A stretch of 52,340 bases of DNA from an uncultured Clostridium sp. Lineage in GTDB: Bacteria; Bacillota; Clostridia; TANB77; CAG-508. The notes beneath the pieces are model-generated. The model ran no database searches. It worked only from the letters and a program-made list of their open reading frames with translations, and was not told the origin of the DNA. Below, piece after piece: positions 32,096-40,760 of the stretch; the first letter of the stretch is position 1; every line of letters begins with the position of its first letter. Made by a program: the position numbers and the translations under genes. The stretch covers positions 1 through 52,340 of the forward strand of contig CAMPBS010000007.1 of assembly GCA_946639585.1 (NCBI GenBank). The letters are read 5' to 3'.

Positions 32096-33460
32096 TTATT
32101 TGACAATTTTTCCAATTAAATCATAATTATTTACTTCTTCTATTTTACATTTAACAAATGTATTTATGAAGTCCTCTAGAGCACCTTTTTCCGGAGTTTG
32201 TATATAGATTATTCCATCTATCTCTGGTACATCATTTTTGGTTCTTCCTATTAAGTATTTTCCATCAAAAGATATATCTTCTATTAGTGTTTCTATTACA
32301 TTGCCTATTTTTTCTTCTAGTTTTTGCTTTGATATTTTTTGTTGTTTTTCCATCAATTTATTGTATCTTGACTTTTTAGTATTTCCATGTATTTGATTTG
32401 GCATTTTGGCTGCTGGTGTTCCTTCTTCTTTTGAATATGTGAACGCTCCTAGTTTGTCGAATTTTGCTGTTTCTATAAATTCTAATAGTTCTTCAAATTG
32501 CTCTTTGGTTTCGCCTGGGAATCCTACTATTATGCTTGTTCTTAATATTGCATCTGGTATTTCTTTTCTAATAGTTTTTATTAGTTTTTCGATATTTTCC
32601 TTGCTTGTTTTTCTGTTCATTCTTTTTAGTAAATCATTTGAAATGTGTTGTATTGGTATGTCAAAATATTTAATTATTTTAGGATTATTTTTTACTTCCT
32701 GTATTAGTTCGGTTGTTATTCCTTCTGGATATGTATATAAAAATCTAATCCATTTTATTCCTTTTATTTCACTTATTTTATGTAATATTTCTGCCAGTTT
32801 TGTTTTTCCATATAAATCTACACCATATTTAGTATTATCTTGTGCTATTACTATTATTTCTTCATATCCTTGTTTTGCCAGTGTTTTTGCCTCTTCTATT
32901 ATATCCTCCATTGGTCTACTAATGAAAGCGCCTCTTATGTATGGAATAGCACAATATGTACAATTATTGCTGCAACCTTCTCCTATTTTTAAATAAGCAT
33001 ATTTTTTTCCAGTTGTTACTACTCTTTCTATAAAGCTTTCTGGATCAACCATTGGAATAGGTTTTAAGCTATTGGCTTTCCTTGTTATTTTTGATGGTTG
33101 TACTTCTTTTTCTTTTATAAGCTGTTCTACTTTATTCCAAAAATTTGTGTATTCATCTATTCTTATAAATAAGTCTACTTCTGGAAGCAGTTTGATTAAA
33201 TCATTGTAATATCTTTGTACTAGGCACCCCATTGCAATTAGATATTTGCATTTTTGTTTTTTGTATTCTGCCATTTCTAAAATTGTGTTTATCGCCTCTT
33301 CTTTAGCACTTTCTATAAATCCGCATGTGTTTATTACTATTATTTCTGCTTTGCTTGGATCATTTACAATTTTAAAATTATTGTTTTTGAATTCTCCGAT
33401 TGCAACTTCAGTATCTATTAAATTTTTGCTACATCCTAATGAGATGAATCCAACATTCAT
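32096..33460 (-). CDS. rimO: Ribosomal protein S12 methylthiotransferase RimO
   Basis: A radical-SAM enzyme that methylthiolates an aspartate of ribosomal protein S12. The N-terminal UPF0004 domain (GFISLGCSKNLIDTEVAIG) has its cluster cysteines, the radical-SAM CxxxCxxC is in GEGCSNNCTYCAIPYIRG, and a C-terminal TRAM domain ends the 454 residues. Start: ATG 33460 with TAGGAG. It lies 57 bases downstream of the RNase E/G gene and may share its transcript. Confidence 0.95.
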   Translation of the reverse strand: MNVGFISLGCSKNLIDTEVAIGEFKNNNFKIVNDPSKAEIIVINTCGFIESAKEEAINTILEMAEYKKQKCKYLIAMGCLVQRYYNDLIKLLPEVDLFIRIDEYTNFWNKVEQLIKEKEVQPSKITRKANSLKPIPMVDPESFIERVVTTGKKYAYLKIGEGCSNNCTYCAIPYIRGAFISRPMEDIIEEAKTLAKQGYEEIIVIAQDNTKYGVDLYGKTKLAEILHKISEIKGIKWIRFLYTYPEGITTELIQEVKNNPKIIKYFDIPIQHISNDLLKRMNRKTSKENIEKLIKTIRKEIPDAILRTSIIVGFPGETKEQFEELLEFIETAKFDKLGAFTYSKEEGTPAAKMPNQIHGNTKKSRYNKLMEKQQKISKQKLEEKIGNVIETLIEDISFDGKYLIGRTKNDVPEIDGIIYIQTPEKGALEDFINTFVKCKIEEVNNYDLIGKIVK

Positions 33461-33486
33461 TATTTATTCTCCTACTCTCTTTTTCG

Positions 33487-33505
33487 ACTTTTGGGGAGTG
33501 TCCCC
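33487..33505. repeat. Short palindromic repeat SPR-7 (degenerate)
   Basis: ACTTTTGGGGAGTGTCCCC: the GGGG/CCCC arms pair around AGTGT, and the outer right arm is altered. It lies 12 bases beyond the RNase E/G stop codon. Confidence 0.55.
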
Positions 33506-33517
33506 CTTTTTTCCTTT

Positions 33518-34720
33518 TTAATCTTTATGGCTACAAATGTGTTTACGAGTCATTTCCATTAAGTTTAATTTTGTAAATCCTTCTACCTGTGTTTTGGCTC
33601 TATCTTCTTTTAAGATTTCTTCAAGTGTTTCCTGGATTTTTTCTTTGTCGCCTTTTCTGAACATATCTATATAATCTATTATTATTATTCCGCCTATATC
33701 TCTTAGCCTTATTTGTTTTGCAATTTCGTGTGTTGCTTGTTCATTTACTTTGTAAATAATATCATTTAGATTTTTTCCTTCTGTAAATTTTCCTGTATTT
33801 ACATCTATTGCAGTTAGTGCTTCTGTAGGATCAATTGTAATAAATCCACCGCATTTTAGCCATATTTTTCTTTTTTCTATTTTTTCTACTTGATTATTCA
33901 AGTCATATGTACTTTCTAATTCTTTCGTTGACATTAATTTTAGTTCAACGTTTTTTAGTTCCTTATCTCCTGATACAAATTTTTTTACATCTTCCAACTC
34001 TTTTGGGTCATTTGATATAATTGTTTCTATATCTCTAGAAGGCAGGTCTATTAACATTTTTTGTAATATTGAAGGACTTTTATATATTAATTTAGGTTTT
34101 TTCTCTGCTGAACTTTGGAATTCTTGTTTTATTTTATCCCATTGTTCTTTTGCTCTTTTTATATCATCTATTATTTCTTGTTCTTTTCCTATTGCTGATG
34201 TTCTTATTACTGCACCATTTCCAGATCCTAGATTATCTTTTACAATTTTCAACAATCTTTCTTGTTCTTGCTTATTTATTATTTTTTGTGATATTGTTAT
34301 AATGTCTGTATTTGGCATAAATACTATATATTTGCTTGGAATTGTAATATGTGTAGATATTCGTGCTCCTTTTAGTTCATTACTATCTTTTCTTACTTGA
34401 ACTAATATTCTTTGATTTGGTTTAATTATTTTTCTAATATCTATTGTGTCTTGTTCTGCCTTTTTTTCCTTGTTTTCTTTTTTCTTTTCGTCTAATTGTG
34501 GAATTATATCTTTTGCTTGTATATAACTATTTTTTTCTGTTCCAATATCGACAAACGCAGCATTCATTCCAACTAATATATCTTTTACTATTCCAACAAA
34601 TATATTTCCTTCATTTCTATTTTCTATGTTTTTACTATTATAGTATTCAACTAGTTTCCCATCATCTGTAAGCAAAATTTGTTTTTCGTCTTCTTTTTTA
34701 TTTATAAATAATTCTAGCAT
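33518..34720 (-). CDS. Ribonuclease E/G family protein lacking the zinc-link region
   Basis: An N-terminal S1-like domain (GNIFVGIVKDILVGMNAAFVDIG) and the RNase H-like/DNase I-like catalytic core are present, including the metal-binding Asp residues in LTAIDVNTGKF and IIIDYIDMFRKG. The 400-residue protein stops at MTRKHICSHKD, before the CPxC zinc-link and small domain of RNase E/G that support dimer and tetramer assembly. It is thus shorter than E. coli RNase G (489). A palindromic repeat lies just beyond its stop. Start: ATG 34720 after AAAGAGG, 16 bases downstream of pth. Confidence 0.88.
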   Translation of the reverse strand: MLELFINKKEDEKQILLTDDGKLVEYYNSKNIENRNEGNIFVGIVKDILVGMNAAFVDIGTEKNSYIQAKDIIPQLDEKKKENKEKKAEQDTIDIRKIIKPNQRILVQVRKDSNELKGARISTHITIPSKYIVFMPNTDIITISQKIINKQEQERLLKIVKDNLGSGNGAVIRTSAIGKEQEIIDDIKRAKEQWDKIKQEFQSSAEKKPKLIYKSPSILQKMLIDLPSRDIETIISNDPKELEDVKKFVSGDKELKNVELKLMSTKELESTYDLNNQVEKIEKRKIWLKCGGFITIDPTEALTAIDVNTGKFTEGKNLNDIIYKVNEQATHEIAKQIRLRDIGGIIIIDYIDMFRKGDKEKIQETLEEILKEDRAKTQVEGFTKLNLMEMTRKHICSHKD

Positions 34721-34736
34721 CCTTTTTCCTCTTTCT

Positions 34737-35300
34737 TTATTTTGAGTTATATTTATTCATTGCTTTATCAAAGCCTTCTTTTATGATTGTTTCTATTGCA
34801 TCTGCTGCCTTTTCTATTCCTGGCTTTAAGAGTTCTTGTTCTTCTTTGTTTATTTTTGATATTACATATTCTATCATGTATTTTTTATTTTCTGGACTTC
34901 CAATTCCTACACGAATTCTTGGTATGTTTTCTGTTCCAAGAGTTTCTACAACAGATATCATTCCTTTGTGTGAACCACCGCTGCCCTGTTTTCTAACTTT
35001 TATTTGTCCTTTTTCTAAAGCTATGTCGTCAAAAATTACTATTGTATTTTCTAACGGTATTTTGTAAAAATCTGCATATTCTTTTACTGCTTGCCCGCTT
35101 AGATTCATATATGTTTGTGGTTTTAATAGAATTACTTTTTCTCCTTCTATTTCGCCTTTTCCATATAATCCTTCATATTTTGTTTTATTTACTTCTATTT
35201 TGTTTTTTTCTGATATTTTATTTATTACATCAAATCCCATGTTGTGTCTTGTATTAGCGTATTCTTTTTCTGGATTTCCTAAACCTACAATTAAATACAT
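34737..35300 (-). CDS. pth: Peptidyl-tRNA hydrolase
   Basis: Releases tRNA from dropped-off peptidyl-tRNA. The N-terminal LIVGLGNPEKEYANTRHNMGF includes the conserved Asn and catalytic His. LLKPQTYMNLSGQAV, IFDDIALEKGQIKVR and GSGGSHKGMISV follow in order. 187 residues is the usual length. Start: ATG 35300 with AAGGAAG. It heads a pth-RNase E/G-rimO set on the minus strand. Confidence 0.97.
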   Translation of the reverse strand: MYLIVGLGNPEKEYANTRHNMGFDVINKISEKNKIEVNKTKYEGLYGKGEIEGEKVILLKPQTYMNLSGQAVKEYADFYKIPLENTIVIFDDIALEKGQIKVRKQGSGGSHKGMISVVETLGTENIPRIRVGIGSPENKKYMIEYVISKINKEEQELLKPGIEKAADAIETIIKEGFDKAMNKYNSK

Positions 35301-35373
35301 ATTTTTTCTTCCTTTTTCTTGTTTTACTTTTCTATTTTACATTGTTTTAAGGATTTTTTCAAGTATATATGCA

Positions 35374-35404
35374 CAAAAAAACACTTTTTGCAAAGTGTTT
35401 TTTG
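35374..35404 (-). terminator. Terminator of spoVG
   Basis: AAAACACTTT and AAAGTGTTTT pair, with runs of A and T on both sides. It is usable in both directions. Confidence 0.8.
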
Positions 35405-35450
35405 ATTACTTTATTCGATATTATTGTTTATTATTATAAACTATTCTATC

Positions 35451-35723
35451 TTATTCTGCTGATTCTTCTGTCTCTGGAGCTTCATAAGCTTCTAATATAG
35501 CTTTTTGAATTTTCTCTCTTGTTTCAGCATTGATTGGATGAGCTATATCCTTGAATTCTCCGTTTGGAGTTTTTCTGCTTGGCATAGCTATAAATAATCC
35601 ATTTTGGCTTTCGATAACTTTGATATCGTGTACTGCGAATTCGTTATCGAATGTTACAGAAGCAACAGCTTTCATTCTGTTCTCTGAATTTACTTTTCTT
35701 AAACGTACGTCTGTGATTTGCAT
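35451..35723 (-). CDS. spoVG: SpoVG family RNA/DNA-binding regulator
   Basis: Ninety residues with the complete SpoVG core: [61 protein letters not shown]. SpoVG is a site-specific nucleic-acid-binding regulator that affects septation, sporulation and virulence genes in Firmicutes. It does not by itself prove sporulation. Start: ATG 35723 with AAGGAG. A palindrome upstream (35760-35784) may be an operator. Confidence 0.97.
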   Translation of the reverse strand: MQITDVRLRKVNSENRMKAVASVTFDNEFAVHDIKVIESQNGLFIAMPSRKTPNGEFKDIAHPINAETREKIQKAILEAYEAPETEESAE

Positions 35724-35759
35724 TTTAGTGCACTCCTTCCTTATGTTTTATAATATTTT

Positions 35760-35784
35760 GTACATATTTTTTAATCTTATGTAC
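35760..35784. promoter_or_regulatory. Inverted repeat upstream of spoVG
   Basis: GTACATA (35760-35766) and TATGTAC (35778-35784) are perfect inverted repeats 11 bases apart, 37 bases upstream of the start codon. It is a possible operator. The binding protein is unknown. Confidence 0.45.
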
Positions 35785-35862
35785 ATTTATTATATTCTCC
35801 ATATTTTTACATTTTCCTTCTTTTTTTTGGATTTTTTTATTTTTTATTATAACTATATTATT

Positions 35863-36006
35863 ATTGTAAAATATATTAATTTTCAAACCCTTGGTGTCGC
35901 AACTTCCAGATTCTAATATTACTAGTCTGTAAGTTGCTCCAGTCGCCCGACGCTTCGCTCTGGTTGATCGCTTACGCGGGTATTGAAAATTAATATATTT
36001 TACAAT
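35863..36006 (-). repeat. Structured 140-bp dispersed element, copy 3
   Basis: An inverted copy between divergent spoVG and murC. Arms beginning ATTGTAAAATATATT pair over 24 bases without mismatch. The covarying pair is A35878-T35991. The core keeps GCAACTT/AAGTTGC and the three GCGAC units but has several substitutions relative to copies 1 and 2. Confidence 0.87.
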
Positions 36007-36037
36007 GTCATCAAATTATAAAATTAACAAAAAAAGC

Positions 36038-36066
36038 TTGAATTTTTAATAATATAAATGTATAAT
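36038..36066 (+). promoter_or_regulatory. Promoter of murC
   Basis: TTGAAT (36038-36043), a 17-base spacer and TATAAT (36061-36066). Confidence 0.65.
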
Positions 36067-36104
36067 CAATAAAGTTTCATAATATATTATTAGAAGAGAA
36101 AGGA

Positions 36105-37496
36105 ATGTTTATTGAAATGCCAAGTATTGATAATATAAAAAAATATAAAAATATACATATGATTGGAATTGGTGGAGTTAGCATGAGCGGTATTGCAGCT
36201 ATTTTGCAAAACTTCGGATTTCAAGTTACAGGTTCTGATTTAGCTGACTCAGATGCTGTTTCTGAACTTCAAAAAAAAGGCATTAAAGTTACAATTGGGC
36301 ACAGCTTGGAAGATGTTGCAAATGCTGATGCAGTTGTATATTCTGCTGCTGTTAAACAAGATGACCCTGAAATGCTTGAAGCTAAAAGATTAGGTATTGA
36401 AACAATTGAAAGAGCTGATTTTTTAGGTGCTTTAACAAGATGTTATAAAGACACTATTTGTATTTCAGGTACTCACGGTAAAACTACAACAACTTCTATG
36501 GTTTCTTTGTGTTTCCTAGAAGCTTTGAAAGACCCAAGTATTCAAGTAGGTGCTTTTTTAAAGCCATTAAATGGAAATTATAAAGTTGGAAATAGTGAAC
36601 ATTTTATAATTGAAGCTTGTGAATATGTTGAAAGCTTTTTAAAATTTAGTCCAAAAGCTGAAATTATTTTAAATATTGATAATGACCATTTAGATTATTT
36701 CAAAAACCTTGAAAATATCAAAAACGCTTTTGTTAAATACGTTCATCTTTTACCTGATGATGGTATTTTAGTGCTAAATGGTGATGATCATAATTGTCTT
36801 GATTTAGCAAATGAAACTAAAGCAAAGTCTATAACATATGGTATTAACAATAAAAGCACTGATTTCTTTGCTGTTAATATTGTTTTTGATAATGACGGTT
36901 TTGCTGAATTTGATGTATATAATAAAGATAAATTTTATGATAGAATTAAGCTTCATGTTCCTGGAATGCATAATGTTTTAAATGCTTTGGCATGTATTGC
37001 GTTATGTGATGCTTATGGAATTGATAATGAGTCAATTAAAAATGCTTTACTAAAGTTCACGGGTGCTAATAGAAGATTTGAGTTTAAAGGTAAGGTTAAT
37101 GGCGCTAGTATTTATGATGATTATGGACATCATCCTACTGAAATTATTGCTACTGCTAAATCTTTAATGAATAAGAAATACAATAAATCTTGGGTTATTT
37201 TCCAACCACATACTTATAGTAGAACAAAGAATTTATTAACTGATTTTGCTAAAGCATTATTGAATTTTGATAATATAATTCTTTTAGATATTTATGCTGC
37301 AAGAGAGAAAAATACTTATGGAATTTCTTCTCAAGATTTAGCTGATAAGATTATTTCTTTAGGTAAAGATGCTAAGTATTTTCCAGAATTTGACGATTGT
37401 GTAGACTATTTAAAAAATAATGTTAAAGATGGCGATATAGTTATGACTTTAGGAGCAGGAACTGTTACAAAGATTGGTCCAATGCTTATTGATTAA
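36105..37496 (+). CDS. murC: UDP-N-acetylmuramate--L-alanine ligase
   Basis: MurC adds L-Ala to UDP-MurNAc, the first step of the peptidoglycan stem peptide. The nucleotide-binding GIGGVSMSGIA lies near residue 22, the ATP P-loop SGTHGKTTTTS near 124, the central-domain ACEYVESFL follows, and YDDYGHHPTEI and QPHTYSRTK mark the C-terminal domain. 463 residues is normal. GAAAGGA touches ATG 36105 and is 12 bases from ATG 36117, so the second may be the true start. Confidence 0.96.
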   Translation: MFIEMPSIDNIKKYKNIHMIGIGGVSMSGIAAILQNFGFQVTGSDLADSDAVSELQKKGIKVTIGHSLEDVANADAVVYSAAVKQDDPEMLEAKRLGIETIERADFLGALTRCYKDTICISGTHGKTTTTSMVSLCFLEALKDPSIQVGAFLKPLNGNYKVGNSEHFIIEACEYVESFLKFSPKAEIILNIDNDHLDYFKNLENIKNAFVKYVHLLPDDGILVLNGDDHNCLDLANETKAKSITYGINNKSTDFFAVNIVFDNDGFAEFDVYNKDKFYDRIKLHVPGMHNVLNALACIALCDAYGIDNESIKNALLKFTGANRRFEFKGKVNGASIYDDYGHHPTEIIATAKSLMNKKYNKSWVIFQPHTYSRTKNLLTDFAKALLNFDNIILLDIYAAREKNTYGISSQDLADKIISLGKDAKYFPEFDDCVDYLKNNVKDGDIVMTLGAGTVTKIGPMLID

Positions 37497-37502
37497 TATT
37501 AT

Positions 37503-37531
37503 AAAAGCTGCTTTATAAAAAGCAGCTTTTT
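37503..37531. terminator. Bidirectional terminator between murC and the 37537 gene
   Basis: AAAAGCTGCTTT and AAAGCAGCTTTT pair, with T-runs on both strands between convergent genes. Confidence 0.85.
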
Positions 37532-37536
37532 TGTTA

Positions 37537-38376
37537 TTAAAAATGTTTTCCTTTTGTGTTTGGTTTACTCCTCATGCGTTTAATTTCGTCCAAATTTAAA
37601 ACTTTTGTAGCTTGAGGATCATAATCTGATTTGTTTATGCCTCTAGGTTGTTCTTGTATTTCTCCAAAGTTTTCTTGTTGTTCATCTTCTTCATAATATT
37701 CTTGTTTTCTTGATTTTTTAGCTTTCTTTTCAGGCTTGTAGTCATCTATTATTATGAATACTATTAGTGCTACTGTAACTATAGCAAGCGATATGCCTAT
37801 TATGTACCAGCCAACCTCTGTATGGGGTTCGCTATATCTTGTTATGTTTGATTGATCTTGTTCTACTACGGTTTGGTTTTCTTCTTGTGTTTCTTCTTTT
37901 TCTGTTGTTTCAACTGGATTTTTTGATGGATCTCCTAATCTTCTTACATTTATGTAATAGTTTTTAGTTGTTGTTCCATCTGGTGCTGTAACTTTTATTG
38001 TTACTTTATTTTCCCCTATTTTTAGGTTTTTATCACCTGTTACTTTGTATGTTGCTTTACTATCTTGGGTTTTAGCATATACTTCTACTTCTGTTACCTC
38101 TTCTGGTATTGTTACATCATAACTTGTTTCGTCTGGTTTGAATCCTGTAAAATCATATTTTTTTGTTCCAAGATTTGATAAATTTGCATTTGATGTTCCT
38201 AATACGCTTGTACTTGTTATACTATTAGATGTAGTGCTAGTTTCAGTTGTTTTATTTGATGAATTTGTTGTATTTGTTGTATTTGTTGTATTGTTTACTG
38301 CTTGCACTGAATTTGGTATAACACATATTGCTGTTATTATAATAACTGATATTATTTTTATTATTTGTTTTTTCAT
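37537..38376 (-). CDS. Anchored cadherin-like beta-sandwich protein, 279 residues
   Basis: A signal peptide (MKKQIIKIISVIIITAICV), a Thr/Ser/Asn-rich linker, then a cadherin-like beta-sandwich domain of the PF12733 type (FKPDETSYDVTIPEEVTEV, IGENKVTIKVTAPDGTTTK). Next come a transmembrane helix (VGWYIIGISLAIVTVALIVFI) and a charged cytoplasmic tail of about 70 residues. It is similar in plan to the protein at 49321. Such domains mediate surface adhesion or spacing. I chose ATG 38376, which has AGGAG 11 bases upstream. The longer reading hides the signal peptide. Confidence 0.85.
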   Translation of the reverse strand: MKKQIIKIISVIIITAICVIPNSVQAVNNTTNTTNTTNSSNKTTETSTTSNSITSTSVLGTSNANLSNLGTKKYDFTGFKPDETSYDVTIPEEVTEVEVYAKTQDSKATYKVTGDKNLKIGENKVTIKVTAPDGTTTKNYYINVRRLGDPSKNPVETTEKEETQEENQTVVEQDQSNITRYSEPHTEVGWYIIGISLAIVTVALIVFIIIDDYKPEKKAKKSRKQEYYEEDEQQENFGEIQEQPRGINKSDYDPQATKVLNLDEIKRMRSKPNTKGKHF

Positions 38377-38450
38377 TTTTATTTTTTCTCCTAATGGTAT
38401 TTTTAAACATTGAAAGTATATCATTTATAGGTATTTTCGTCAATAATAAA

Positions 38451-38492
38451 AAGATATTTTACAAAATTGTAATATTTTTGTAAAATATCTTT
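38451..38492 (-). terminator. Terminator of the 38501 gene
   Basis: AAGATATTTTACAAAA and TTTTGTAAAATATCTT form a long AT-rich stem with flanking T-runs. Confidence 0.75.
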
Positions 38493-38500
38493 TAAATTAA

Positions 38501-40540
38501 TTATCTTAATCCTTTAGATTTTACAGAACTTAAAACATTTCCCATAAATTTATATATTTCAGTTCCACATCCACTATTTGTTGTAAATTCAAATTCAACT
38601 GTTTCAAATTGTCCATTTCCAACTCTTCCATATTCTCTTACAAATCCATTTTGTGTTATTCTTGATGATTCTCTAACCGGATACCAATCTGTCCAACCAT
38701 TATTATCTGTGCTTTTTACCATTCTGTCTTCATCATTACTTAACCATTTATTTGCAGCATCACTTCCAGGATACATATTGTCAGAAATTGTAACATCAAA
38801 TTTAATTGTAACCGGAACTTTTTCTGCTTTATCTTCTGATAATCCCCAATCTATAGTGTTATTTCTATTTAGCATCCATCCTTCATAGTATTGAGTTTTG
38901 TATCTTTCATAACTATAATTTTGTCCCATTGCAAATGTATATGGCATTTTTAAATTCCATATGCCACTACCCTCGCCATAAGAGAATTGAGTCCATTTTT
39001 CGGGATTTGTTAATTTATCTTTTATTTCATCAGATAAGTTATTAATATCTTCAGTATTTGCTATATCTGTTGTTGAAGAATTATCTTTCTCATTTATTCC
39101 ATATCCTGAATTCTTTACAAAATTATAATCTGTAGTAAATACATAATTCTTGCAATCTTCACACCATAATGTATATGCTCCACCTTCTAATATAAACCAT
39201 TTTCCAAAATTATGAGGCACTCTACGTTCTTCTCCACATACTATACATTTTTCTATATGAGTTCCATCAAGTGATGTATGTCCATATTGATCTGCTCTTG
39301 ACCCTGAATTTTCTACTACGCTATAATAATGTTTATCATGATTATTGTCTAATTCATCAATATTGTCGTCTTCTTTTGCATCAGTGTCAACTTTATTATT
39401 GACTTCAGTTCCACTTTCCAAGCTTACAATTTCATATTTTGCATATGTATTATTTTCATTTCTTTTCAATTTAATTGTTGTTTCATATTGTGGTAATTCT
39501 TCAAGGTTATCAGTATTAACTTGTTCAGATGATGCTAACACATATATATATTTAACTGTATATATATCATCTTCAAATTTAACATCTTCAATTTTTAAAC
39601 ATTTTCCAACTCTATCATGTTCCATCAAATCATACATATCATCTAATTTTTCATAAGTTCCTACTCTCATATCTTTTAAGACTTCAACATCTTTTCCTTG
39701 AGAGTCTTTTTTAGTTTCAAATTTTACATTTTCTCCATAAATTTGTTTTGCTATTTCATTTATAGTTTCTCTTTTTAATACTATTTTACTATTATCAATA
39801 GCTTGAATTTTAGTTGCAATTTCTATCAAATTATCGCTTACTGTATAGTTACTTTTATCATTCAATAATGCAAATGCACCTAAATATTTTTTTAATTCAA
39901 TTTCTGATATTTTTTCAAAGTCTTTTTCGCCTTTTACTGTTATTTCTCTTGTTTGAAGATTTATTTCTAATGTTCTTAATTCTTTTTCGCTTGAATCTTT
40001 GATTTTTAACACTATCGTTTTATTATCTTGTACTTCATAGTCTAGTGTTAATACATCTTCATAATCAAAGTTATCTGTGTTTTCTGGTTTATTTCCTGTT
40101 ATTTTTGTTGTAGTTGTTGTTTCATTTCCTTCATTGCTTATTGTTGTTACTTCATATTTTAATGGTAGCACATCTCCGTTTTGTGATTTTACAGATAAAA
40201 ATAGTTTAGTTTTTCCATCTTTTATTTCTAATCTATTTGCTTGGATTTTTAATCCTTCAGCTAATTCTATTGATTTGTAAGATAATGTTATATCTTTATC
40301 TGAAAAGATTTCTTGGTTTCCTGCTGGATTTCCTGTTGTTATTAAGTTTTTAATCATAAAGAATACGTTTCCATATCCATTTGTTGATGCATATACTTGT
40401 AGTCCTAAAAATAGTACTACAATTGTACTTAGCGTAATTATCGCTACTTTTGCCTTTTTCTTTTTAGTTTCTGTGCATGGTTCTTGTTTGTTGTTTTTTT
40501 GAACTGCTTGTTCTGGTTTTTTGTTTAAATTTTCTTCCAT
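38501..40540 (-). CDS. Membrane-anchored protein with anti-sigma-like N-terminal module
   Basis: 679 residues. After a charged cytoplasmic N-terminus comes one membrane helix (KVAIITLSTIVVLFLGLQVYA), then NGYGNVFFMIKNLIT and a beta-rich segment (EIFSDKDITLSYKSIELAEGL) strongly resembling the anti-sigma protein at 44118. A long unique ectodomain follows with two CxxC pairs and His residues (KCIVCGEERRVPHNFGKW, LWCEDCKNYVF), suggesting a metal site. It is probably a target and partner of the same ECF sigma system. Its upstream region copies that of the sigma gene (40650-40744). Confidence 0.75.
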   Translation of the reverse strand: MEENLNKKPEQAVQKNNKQEPCTETKKKKAKVAIITLSTIVVLFLGLQVYASTNGYGNVFFMIKNLITTGNPAGNQEIFSDKDITLSYKSIELAEGLKIQANRLEIKDGKTKLFLSVKSQNGDVLPLKYEVTTISNEGNETTTTTKITGNKPENTDNFDYEDVLTLDYEVQDNKTIVLKIKDSSEKELRTLEINLQTREITVKGEKDFEKISEIELKKYLGAFALLNDKSNYTVSDNLIEIATKIQAIDNSKIVLKRETINEIAKQIYGENVKFETKKDSQGKDVEVLKDMRVGTYEKLDDMYDLMEHDRVGKCLKIEDVKFEDDIYTVKYIYVLASSEQVNTDNLEELPQYETTIKLKRNENNTYAKYEIVSLESGTEVNNKVDTDAKEDDNIDELDNNHDKHYYSVVENSGSRADQYGHTSLDGTHIEKCIVCGEERRVPHNFGKWFILEGGAYTLWCEDCKNYVFTTDYNFVKNSGYGINEKDNSSTTDIANTEDINNLSDEIKDKLTNPEKWTQFSYGEGSGIWNLKMPYTFAMGQNYSYERYKTQYYEGWMLNRNNTIDWGLSEDKAEKVPVTIKFDVTISDNMYPGSDAANKWLSNDEDRMVKSTDNNGWTDWYPVRESSRITQNGFVREYGRVGNGQFETVEFEFTTNSGCGTEIYKFMGNVLSSVKSKGLR

Positions 40541-40649
40541 AATTTTCTCCTCCTATTTTTAGCTATAAAATAAATAAATTTATTATTTTTTAACTTTTAC
40601 ATTCATTAGACTGTATTGAAAATCATTTGGTTCATTTTTTATTAAATTT

Positions 40650-40744
40650 TTTCATTTTTATTTTATATTAATTTAATTACTATGTAAATAATTGTTACAC
40701 AAAAAAGAAAAAACGTTACAAAAATATAATATTTTTGTAACATT
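40650..40744 (-). promoter_or_regulatory. Promoter/terminator block shared with the sigma operon, copy 2
   Basis: About 90 bases match 45676-45766: a hairpin GTTACAAAAATA/TATTTTTGTAAC (terminator of the higA gene) followed on the minus strand by TGTAACAATTATTTACA and an AT-rich stretch. TGTAACA is a plausible ECF-type -35. The site is inferred. Confidence 0.55.
40712..40744 (-). terminator. Terminator of the higA-immA gene
   Basis: GTTACAAAAATA (40715-40726) and TATTTTTGTAAC (40730-40741) pair, just beyond the stop at 40761. Confidence 0.7.
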
Positions 40745-40760
40745 TTATAAAACCCTAGTA

